Shown: positions 15,314-20,398 of the stretch, in pieces
Layout: every line of letters starts with the position of its first letter
Position numbering within the stretch: position 1 is the stretch's first letter
Source of the DNA: JBEKDJ01 sp050014415
Lineage (GTDB): Bacteria; Desulfobacterota; BSN033; UBA1163
DNA: 20,398 nucleotides
Direction of reading: 5' to 3'
Assembly: GCA_050014415.1 (NCBI GenBank)
Contig: JBEKDJ010000089.1
Location: forward strand, 1-20,398
Position numbers and translations under genes: made by a program
Notes under the pieces: model-generated
What the model saw: only the letters and a program-made list of their open reading frames with translations
What the model was told of the DNA's origin: nothing
Databases searched by the model: none

Positions 15314-15673
15314 ATGCCAACCATTATGCATTTTGAAGTTCCTGCAGATAACGTTGAGAGGGCAAAATCATTCTACTCAAAGCTTTTCGGTTGGGAAATC
15401 AAAGAAATACCCGGCATGGATTACTGGATGATTACAACCAGCGGGGAAAAACCGGTAGGCGGCGGCATGATGAAGAGGCAAAATTCAGGGCAGACAATTG
15501 TAAACTATATTGATGTCCCTTCTGTGGATAAGTATGCTGCTGAGATCAAAAAGCTTGGAGGCAAGATAGTCTCCCCTAAGACGGCCATTCCTGAAATGGG
15601 ATACTTTGCCATATGCCTCGACACAGAGAATAATACTTTTGGCATCTTTGAAGACAACAAGAATGCAAAATAG
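15314..15673 (+). CDS. VOC-fold (glyoxalase/bleomycin-resistance) family protein
   Basis: A 119-residue protein of the vicinal oxygen chelate fold. AAAGGAGG precedes ATG 15314 by six bases. It shows the two beta-alpha-beta-beta-beta modules of the family: HFEVPADNVERAKSFYSKLF (7-26) with the metal-site His at residue 7, then a centre of beta strands (YIDVPSVDKYAAEIKKLGG), and GYFAICLDTENNTFGIFE near the end, with Glu as a further candidate ligand. This subgroup resembles the PA2721/CrtE-like VOC proteins of unknown substrate. It is probably cotranscribed with the DUF1059 gene before it. Confidence 0.88.
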   Translation: MPTIMHFEVPADNVERAKSFYSKLFGWEIKEIPGMDYWMITTSGEKPVGGGMMKRQNSGQTIVNYIDVPSVDKYAAEIKKLGGKIVSPKTAIPEMGYFAICLDTENNTFGIFEDNKNAK

Positions 15674-15914
15674 AAGGCGGACGCCTACCCGGTGACGTTC
15701 ATCTCTAGATTGATTTCGTTCCAATTATCGATCAACAGGAAGGATTTACCTTTGTCAGCGGACAAGGCAACCGGGGGTCGTCTCTGTAGCTCGGGTCCAT
15801 GTCCATTGCCAAAGGCTTCCATCGCTCGCCGAAATCACGGATAGGCAGATTTTAGTGTCCCCATCGGGGATGGTGGAAACCCCTCGCCTTCAGGCGAAGT
15901 TGAGACTTTGCGAA

Positions 15915-15971
15915 ATGGTCGGCCAACCCTTGGTGACATATCCCTCATGGCATTGGAATGAGGCCGACCAT
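15915..15971. other. Long hairpin, possible structured RNA
   Basis: ATGGTCGGCC (15915-15924) pairs perfectly with GGCCGACCAT (15962-15971). An inner CTCAT/ATGAG pair sits inside the loop, giving a two-tier structure. It follows the VOC gene by 240 bases and has no T tract. Confidence 0.4.
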
Positions 15972-16000
15972 AGGCATCTGAACAATATAGCATCAGAATT

Positions 16001-16071
16001 GTCATTCCCGTGAAAACGGGAATCCAGGACGCTGAAGAAGAAAACTGGATTCCTGCTTGCACAGGAATGAC
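16001..16071. repeat. Palindromic intergenic repeat, copy 2 (dRS3-like ends)
   Basis: A 71-base copy of the element at 12791-12860: it starts GTCATTCCCGTG, ends CAGGAATGAC, and carries the same ATTCCC-N8-GGGAAT end. The central AT-rich part differs from copy 1, so the ends are the conserved unit. Confidence 0.85.
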
Positions 16072-16094
16072 GGACAAAATAACGATAATGGGTA

Positions 16095-16148
16095 AGGTCG
16101 ACTTCGAGTCGACCTGTTATTTCAAACCCCTCGCCTTGAAGGCGAGGG
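16095..16148. other. Two adjacent perfect hairpins
   Basis: AGGTCGACT/AGTCGACCT (16095-16115, 3-base loop, 9 bp) is followed by CCCTCGCCTT/AAGGCGAGGG (16128-16148, 1-base centre). A related CTCGCCT/AGGCGA hairpin occurs at about 15883-15898. Neither is followed by a T tract. Confidence 0.4.
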
Positions 16149-16173
16149 TAGTTTAGTCAGGGAGGGGGTAGTA

Positions 16174-16263
16174 TGAGTTCGAATACCATCTCGCCGGACG
16201 AAAGGCAATGTCAAACTGGGCAATCGGGGGCTTCGCCACGGGGTTTGTCAAGGGGAGGTTGAC
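16174..16263 (+). CDS. Possible mini-ORF with strong ribosome site
   Basis: ATG 16174 follows an unusually good GGGAGGGGG site. The 29-codon product (start MSSNTISPDE) is low in complexity and matches nothing I know. The binding site is the only support; it may be a chance frame or the broken start of a lost gene. Confidence 0.2.
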
Positions 16264-16355
16264 AGCCCCGAACAGGATTCGAGAGTCTTATCGGTTGGGA
16301 GAATTGATCTTGCAGGGTCTGGCGTATAATGAATTGATGAGAAGACGATCCGAGA

Positions 16356-16400
16356 AAAAACAAAGAGCTTACCTTTCGGTTAGCTCTTTCCTTTGCTTTT
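16356..16400. terminator. Bidirectional intrinsic terminator
   Basis: AAAGAGCT (16362-16369) pairs with AGCTCTTT (16382-16389), with ACC/GGT and a 4-base loop above one mismatch. An A6 run lies 5' and a CTTTTTG run 3', so it could end transcripts from either side. Confidence 0.7.
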
Positions 16401-16832
16401 TGTTTAGAAGCCCGCTCTTCAATGGGAGACTTTTACATCCTCCCTTGCTCTGAGCTTCTCTTCAGAAGGTCCGCCAGGTTTCTCGCTGTCTTTGGGGGAT
16501 CGGCTTTGCGCCTACCCCCTATCTATGTCAAATTTCCATCTTTGAGTTCGTCTGTATGTTAACATATTAGCTGCCTTCCTTCTCCTTTCCTTAATCAATT
16601 GTAATCCATTTTTCTTTTTTGAGCCAATCAGAGGCATGAAGTGACATAACGAGTACAGGGCACGCGAACCATAGCTGCCGGAGAGAGAACGAAGAAGATG
16701 ACTGGGATTAGCAACGGAGTGTAACCTTTCAGCGGCCTTTCACGTCTTATATACAAGTAATAAAAGGGGGTGCGTGACCTGGATTTGGAAGAGGCCGGCA
16801 AATCTGAGTCGGCTCCTTGAAGGGAGAAGAAA

Positions 16833-17465
16833 ATGGAATTACCTGTCAAGTCTCTTTTTGCCGTTCTTTTATGGATCCTGTGGTGCACTCTTCACAGTAC
16901 CCTGGTAGCTACCACGGTGATAGACTACATGAGAAAAAAGTTGGGTGATTGGTTTCGATTTTATCGCCTCTTTTATAATATCGTGTCTCTGGCAACTCTT
17001 GTCCCCGTTGAGTACTATTCCGTATCCATTCGCCAGGCGCCGGTCTTCCAATGGGAAGGCCCCCTGGTGATCGTGAAGTACCTGCTGTTGGTGGCGAGTA
17101 TCGCTCTGTTCGTCGCTGGCGGGAGCCACTACAGCCTGTCACAGTTTCTTGGAATTCGCCAGATCAAGATAGGACGAGGGACCCAAACCCTTTCCGAATA
17201 TAACATTTTCGATGCGTCAGGTATCCTCGGTCTGATCCGTCACCCCTGGTACGCTGCCGGTATCATGGTGATTTGGGCGAGAGACATAAGCCTACCTACA
17301 CTCCTGATCAATATCGTCATCAGCGCCTATTTTATTATCGGAACGTTTCTGGAAGAACGGAAACTCCTTCTGGAGTTTGGTGAGGAGTATCGCAAATACC
17401 AGAAGTATGTTTCGATGTTCATCCCCTATAAATGGATCAAGGCTAAAATTGCCGTGGTGCTATAG
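16833..17465 (+). CDS. Membrane methyltransferase, PEMT/ICMT (NnrU-like) family
   Basis: A 210-residue integral membrane protein, with AAGGGAG nine bases before the ATG. It has about five hydrophobic segments: residues 7-30, 45-60, 78-100, an SAM-binding stretch, and 155-175. Family marks are GLIRHPWYAAG (137-147) and the C-terminal EERKLLLEFGEEYRKYQ (172-188) followed by FIPYKW. These features belong to the isoprenylcysteine carboxyl methyltransferase/phospholipid methyltransferase group, which also includes NnrU. Enzymes of this fold transfer methyl groups from SAM to lipid or protein substrates. The substrate here is not known. No partner gene flanks it. Confidence 0.8.
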   Translation: MELPVKSLFAVLLWILWCTLHSTLVATTVIDYMRKKLGDWFRFYRLFYNIVSLATLVPVEYYSVSIRQAPVFQWEGPLVIVKYLLLVASIALFVAGGSHYSLSQFLGIRQIKIGRGTQTLSEYNIFDASGILGLIRHPWYAAGIMVIWARDISLPTLLINIVISAYFIIGTFLEERKLLLEFGEEYRKYQKYVSMFIPYKWIKAKIAVVL

Positions 17466-17575
17466 AAGAGCCTCACTCGCTCCCAACCCTCCTGTCATCT
17501 CCAGGATACCCCGCACCAGGCTCACACTGCTTGCAAAATAGCATTCTTCGACAAGGTCCCCCTCTTTGCGTTTTT

Positions 17576-17604
17576 TTGACTCGCTAAGCAAAGTAAGGCA
17601 TAAA
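17576..17604 (+). promoter_or_regulatory. Possible promoter of the ABC-F gene
   Basis: TTGACT (17576-17581), 17 bases, CATAAA (17599-17604). The -35 is 5/6 and the -10 is 4/6. Transcription would start about 65 bases before the ATG at 17676. Confidence 0.4.
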
Positions 17605-17675
17605 TAGTTTCAAGTCTAATGAGTGAGATCTTTTATCAGGGGCCCCGGACAAGAAGGAGGCAGATCCAGAGCGCA

Positions 17676-19361
17676 ATGGCAAACGAGTCACAGAAAATCA
17701 TTTACACCATGATCGGCGTCAGTAAGTACCACGATAAAAGAGCGATCTTAAAAGATATTTCCCTCTCTTATTTTCATGGAGCCAAGATCGGCGTCATCGG
17801 TCTCAATGGCTCCGGGAAGAGCTCTTTGCTGCGCATCATAGCCGGTGTCGATAAGGAATTCAACGGCCAGACGATCCTCACGCCTGGTTTTACCATCGGC
17901 ATTCTTGAACAGGAACCTAAGCTCGACGAGGCCAAGACCGTGCAGGAGGTGGTGGAAGAAGGAGTTCATGAGACGGTCGAGCTTCTAAAAGAATTCAACC
18001 GGATCAGCGAGAGGTTCTCCGAGCCTCTGTCGGAGGAGGAGATGAATCGTCTTATCGAGCGGCAGGGTGAAGTCCAGGGAAAACTCGATGCCCTCGATGC
18101 GTGGGATCTCGACTCACGCCTCGAAATGGCCATGGATGCCCTCCGTTGTCCTCGAGGCGACACACCGGTGAAGGTCCTATCAGGCGGGGAGAGAAGACGT
18201 GTGGCCCTGTGCCGGCTTCTGCTTCGAGAGCCCGACATTCTGCTTCTGGATGAGCCGACCAACCATCTCGATGCGGAGACCGTGGCGTGGCTTGAACAGC
18301 ATCTGAAGCGGTACGCAGGAACAGTCATCGCTGTCACTCATGATCGCTACTTTCTTGACAATGTGGCCGGATGGATTCTGGAACTTGACCGGGGGGAAGG
18401 CATTCCGTGGAAAGGGAACTACTCTTCATGGCTTGAGCAGAAAGAGAATCGCCTCAGGCTGGAGGAAAAGGTGGAGAGCGAGCGTCGGAAGACGCTGCAG
18501 CGGGAGTTGGAGTGGATCCGGATGTCGCCAAAAGGAAGACATGCAAAATCGAAAGCCCGAATCACCTCCTATGAAACGCTCCTCTCAGACGAGAGTGAAA
18601 AGGTGGCCAAGGAGCTTGAGATCTATATTCCTTCGGGACCACGGCTTGGGGGCGTCGTGATCGAAAGCCGCGGCATTACGAAGTCGTATGGGGACCGAAT
18701 TCTCATGGAGAATCTCTCCTTTTTCCTTCCACCGGGCGGGATCGTCGGGATCATTGGCCCCAACGGAGCAGGTAAGACCACGCTCTTGCGATTGATTACA
18801 GGACAGGAGAAGCCAGATTCCGGGACAATACGAATGGGCGAGACAGTCAAAATGGCTTACGTGGACCAGAGCCGGGATGTCCTCGATCCGGAGAAGACCA
18901 TTTGGGAGGTGATTTCTGAGAAGCAAGACACCATTCAGCTTGGCAGCAAGCAAGTCAATTCACGCGCCTACGTGGCCCGCTTCAATTTCTCGGGCACCGA
19001 TCAGCAGAAGAAGGTCGGGGTCCTGTCGGGGGGAGAGCGGAATCGCGTCCACCTTGCACGGATGCTCAAGGAAGGAGCTAACGTCCTTCTTCTGGACGAG
19101 CCCACGAACGACCTGGACGTGAATACCCTGAGAGCGCTGGAGCAGGCCCTCGAAAGATTCGCGGGCTCGGTGGTTGTGGTGAGCCATGACCGGTGGTTCC
19201 TCGATCGGATCGCCACCCATATTCTGGCGTTTGAAGGTGAAAGCAGTATTGTCTGGTTCGAAGGAAACTATTCCGAGTATGAGGCTGACCGGAAGAGCCG
19301 CCTTGGAGTCGCGGCGGATCAGCCCCATCGGATCAAATATCGGCAACTGACAAGAAGCTAG
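17676..19361 (+). CDS. ettA: ABC-F ATPase EttA (energy-dependent translational throttle)
   Basis: A 561-residue ABC-F protein close to E. coli EttA (555). EttA binds the ribosomal E site and, according to ADP/ATP level, lets the first peptide bond form. ATG 17676 starts MANESQKIIYTM, matching EttA's MAQFVYTM opening; the AAGGAGG at 17654-17660 is 15 bases off, longer than usual. Domain 1 has GLNGSGKS (42-49), LSGGERRRVALCRLLL, and LLLDEPTNHLD. The linker carries the ELEWIRM/GRHAKSKAR arm typical of EttA. Domain 2 has GPNGAGKTT, VLSGGERNRVHLARML, LLLDEPTNDLD and VSHDRWFLDRIATHIL. The C-terminus ends HRIKYRQLTRS, as in EttA. No transmembrane part exists. The protein is intact. Confidence 0.95.
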   Translation: MANESQKIIYTMIGVSKYHDKRAILKDISLSYFHGAKIGVIGLNGSGKSSLLRIIAGVDKEFNGQTILTPGFTIGILEQEPKLDEAKTVQEVVEEGVHETVELLKEFNRISERFSEPLSEEEMNRLIERQGEVQGKLDALDAWDLDSRLEMAMDALRCPRGDTPVKVLSGGERRRVALCRLLLREPDILLLDEPTNHLDAETVAWLEQHLKRYAGTVIAVTHDRYFLDNVAGWILELDRGEGIPWKGNYSSWLEQKENRLRLEEKVESERRKTLQRELEWIRMSPKGRHAKSKARITSYETLLSDESEKVAKELEIYIPSGPRLGGVVIESRGITKSYGDRILMENLSFFLPPGGIVGIIGPNGAGKTTLLRLITGQEKPDSGTIRMGETVKMAYVDQSRDVLDPEKTIWEVISEKQDTIQLGSKQVNSRAYVARFNFSGTDQQKKVGVLSGGERNRVHLARMLKEGANVLLLDEPTNDLDVNTLRALEQALERFAGSVVVVSHDRWFLDRIATHILAFEGESSIVWFEGNYSEYEADRKSRLGVAADQPHRIKYRQLTRS

Positions 19362-19569
19362 GAGGGGAAGGGTTCCTGCCTGTGATAGGCAGAGAAGGTT
19401 AGGAAGGATTCTCAAAGGGCCAAAGTGTTGCAAAACAACGAGAAGCTAACCTTTTTCAGTCCGTCAACGTCGATCGATGAAAATGTATCAAGTTCTTTGA
19501 AGTTATGCTTTGCGACTTCCTAAATATTCCATTTTTCCTTTTCAAACCAATCAATAAGAAGAAGTGGAT

Positions 19570-19656
19570 GAAGCTGTGGGAAAACAAAGACTGGGTTCAT
19601 TCCGGTTCTTAGAAAGAGCTGGTTAAACTGCATTTGAACCAATGTCCCACAGCTTC
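19570..19656. repeat. 87-base inverted repeat with nested inner stem
   Basis: GAAGCTGTGGGA (19570-19581) pairs perfectly with TCCCACAGCTTC (19645-19656). Inside, GGTTCA (19594-19599) pairs with TGAACC (19635-19640). It might be a small mobile-element relic or a structured RNA. Confidence 0.6.
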
Positions 19657-19670
19657 CTATGTCCACGTCC

Positions 19671-19717
19671 CGGCAGGGAAATAGATGATTATATAAGTAG
19701 AAATTATTAATTTTATG
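19671..19717 (+). repeat. Direct repeat flanking the ribonuclease fragment, left copy
   Basis: This block starts CGGCAGGGAAATAGATGATT and ends in an AT-rich stretch with TTTTATGA. It agrees at about 40 of 47 positions with the copy at 19899-19945. The likeness extends into a CCCCCTT run beyond. Confidence 0.75.
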
Positions 19718-19870
19718 ACCCCCTTGTCATGGGTTCGTTTCTTCCACCCGCCGGTGGAAGGAAAGCTGATACGAGGATTTGAAGGTCTTGATGTCGGAGA
19801 TCGAGTTCGCGTTGAACTAAGAGGAACTGATGTAGAACGAGGATTCATCGACTTTGCCCGAGCAGGATGA
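19715..19870 (+). pseudogene. Remnant of RNase II/R (RNB) family ribonuclease, C-terminal end
   Basis: An open frame of 51 codons from ATG 19715 reads WVRFFHPPVEGKLIRGFEGL and later DVGDRVRVELRGTDVERG, ending FIDFARAG. This is the C-terminal S1-like end of VacB/RNB-type exoribonucleases (PPVEGKLVxG, LDVGDRVxV, VxxGFIDFAR). Nothing of the RNB catalytic domain precedes it, and the ATG coincides with the edge of the left direct repeat. It is therefore a relic, or a very short free-standing domain. Full-length family proteins have 450-800 residues. It lacks a clear ribosome site. Confidence 0.75.
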
Positions 19871-19898
19871 AGATAGGGGAATTGAGATTCGTCAGCGC

Positions 19899-19945
19899 CG
19901 GCAGCGAAATAGATCATTATAAAAGTAGAAATTTATAATTTTACG
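19899..19945 (+). repeat. Direct repeat flanking the ribonuclease fragment, right copy
   Basis: This copy starts CGGCAGCGAAATAGATCATT and ends with TTTTACGG. It lies 228 bases from the left copy in the same orientation, and the fragment of a ribonuclease gene lies between the two. Confidence 0.75.
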
Positions 19946-19990
19946 GATGTCCCCCCCTTTCCAGGACAGGCCCCTGAACATAGCATGTTA

Positions 19991-20019
19991 TTGACAAATG
20001 CAATACGTTTGTTTATCAT
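19991..20019 (+). promoter_or_regulatory. Strong sigma-70 promoter of the toxin-antitoxin pair
   Basis: TTGACA (19991-19996), 17 bases, TATCAT (20014-20019): perfect -35 and a 5/6 -10. An inverted repeat ATCAT/ATGAT (20015-20028) overlaps the -10 and start site, where an antitoxin repressor could bind. Confidence 0.75.
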
Positions 20020-20063
20020 TAAGATGATCGCCGGGAATGGCACGGATGCTTATGGGAATCTAA

Positions 20064-20345
20064 ATGAGGACGATAAGCTCTATTAAGTGGACGGATGAAA
20101 GCATAGAGCATGTGGCAAGACATGCGGTCAGGCCGGAGGAAGTGGAAGAAGTATGTTTCAATGAGGAAAGAATTCCGTTTATCAGATTGGGAAGAGAAAA
20201 TCTACATTATGTTTTCGGAAAAACCTATTCTGGGAGATTTCTTTTTGTTGTAGTCAGATTTATACGGCAAGGGGAGGTCAGGGTGATTACAGCGAGAGAT
20301 ATGAACGAGTGGGAGAAGACCTATTTTAAGACAAGAGGCAAATAA
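20064..20345 (+). CDS. BrnT/DUF4258-like toxin
   Basis: A 93-residue protein with the fold marks of the BrnT/DUF4258 RelE-like group: an IKWTDESIEHVARHAV start (H..H), PEEVEEVCF, a YVFGKTYSGRFLFVVVRF core, and VRVITARDM near the C-terminus (VITAR with EKxY after it). BrnT toxins are ribosome-dependent or free RNases. The start ATG 20064 has only a weak GGGA site about eight bases before it. A strong promoter lies 45-70 bases upstream, and the antitoxin reading frame begins just after the stop, so this is a toxin-first pair. The subfamily is assigned by pattern, not by profile. Confidence 0.75.
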   Translation: MRTISSIKWTDESIEHVARHAVRPEEVEEVCFNEERIPFIRLGRENLHYVFGKTYSGRFLFVVVRFIRQGEVRVITARDMNEWEKTYFKTRGK

Positions 20346-20347
20346 TT

Positions 20348-20398
20348 ATTAAAAATATACCAAAATTTAAGACCGATGAAGAAGCTGCAAGATTCTGG
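20348..20398 (+). CDS. Partial antitoxin, CopG/BrnA-like, runs off the window
   Basis: After the toxin stop an open frame reads IKNIPKFKTDEEAARFW up to the window edge. IPKFKTDEEAARFW is the typical N-terminal motif of the CopG/BrnA-type antitoxins that accompany this toxin group. There is no ATG, GTG or TTG between the preceding in-frame stop (20327-20329) and the motif. ATT at 20345 or 20348 are the nearest possible starts, with AGAGG (20334-20338) at 6 or 9 bases. Start therefore tentative; the gene is cut by the window end. Confidence 0.6.
   Translation, partial: MKNIPKFKTDEEAARFW

Larger units (their letters stand above)
15674..16832. other. Gene-poor island of hairpins
   Basis: About 1.16 kb without a firm gene. 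It carries a VOC-distal hairpin (15915-15971), the second palindromic repeat, two tandem hairpins, a possible mini-gene and a bidirectional terminator, described separately. Beyond 16400 I see no gene: a frame at 16208-16453 runs through the terminator and is unlikely. A minus-strand stretch at 16606-16630 encodes DWLKKEKW before a stop and may be gene debris. The SD of the next gene lies in a weak hairpin (CTCCTT/AAGGGAG). Confidence 0.5.
19362..20063. other. Mosaic spacer with repeats and gene debris
   Basis: The 3' end of ettA is followed by a weak hairpin CTGCCT/AGGCAG (19376-19392) and by AAGGTTAG/CTAACCTT (19395-19402 with 19446-19453), the latter followed by TTT and possibly a terminator. 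A minus-strand frame at 19529-19553 encodes DWFEKEKW before a stop. The inverted repeat, direct repeats, ribonuclease fragment and promoter are listed separately. Confidence 0.5.

Noticed and set aside
16208..16453. An 81-codon + strand frame in the hairpin island
   Set aside because: It reads through a bidirectional terminator and has no binding site at its ATG.
1..20398. Search for CRISPR arrays and rRNA or tRNA genes
   Set aside because: No regularly spaced direct repeats and no rRNA or tRNA signature sequence were seen by eye; a tRNAscan or CRISPR search was not possible here.

Overview
The window reads as a piece of a Gram-negative bacterial chromosome of middling GC content, most likely from the Desulfobacterota (former Deltaproteobacteria) or a neighbouring phylum. 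The reasons are a PEP-CTERM surface protein, an EttA-type ABC-F ATPase close to the proteobacterial form, small DUF1059 proteins, and short palindromic intergenic repeats with ATTCCC-N8-GGGAAT ends. The taxonomic call is an inference; there is no rRNA or tRNA gene here.

Layout. Bases 1-772 hold no gene I can support. A surface-protein group follows on the + strand: a cohesin-like PEP-CTERM protein (773-1408), a protein with a C-terminal dockerin and a possible N-terminal lipidation cysteine (1483-2922), a perfect 14-bp hairpin, and a divergent Lgt-family membrane enzyme (3004-3837). An IS630-family insertion sequence (about 3832-4928, minus strand) lies directly after it; its transposase needs a -1 frameshift on an A8 tract. 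A small secreted protein on the minus strand abuts the other IS end. Then come a GH3-family adenylating enzyme behind a near-consensus promoter (5597-6815) and a small LiaF-like membrane protein on the minus strand (6929-7348).

The clearest functional unit is 7638-10540: RtcB RNA ligase, a CobW/G3E-type metal GTPase and archease, in that order and orientation. RtcB and archease are known partners in RNA ligation; the GTPase between them suggests a metal-supply or GTP-linked role. After a 66-aa small protein, an alpha/beta hydrolase and a zinc-ribbon protein comes a repeat-rich spacer. A divergent CysRS-like class I ligase (13301-14515) follows, in which two of the four zinc ligands of true CysRS appear to be replaced. 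Two divergently transcribed DUF1059 paralogues and a VOC-fold protein come next.

Bases 15674-16832 form a gene-poor island of hairpins with a second copy of the palindromic repeat. A PEMT/NnrU-like membrane methyltransferase (16833-17465) and EttA (17676-19361) follow. The last kilobase is a mosaic: a large inverted repeat, two ~47-bp direct repeats flanking a 51-codon remnant of an RNase II/RNase R-type ribonuclease, and a BrnT/DUF4258-like toxin behind a strong promoter. Its likely antitoxin runs off the window and seems to lack a standard start codon.

The best candidates for something not yet described are the cohesin/dockerin/Lgt-like group, the RtcB-GTPase-archease unit and the altered CysRS paralogue.
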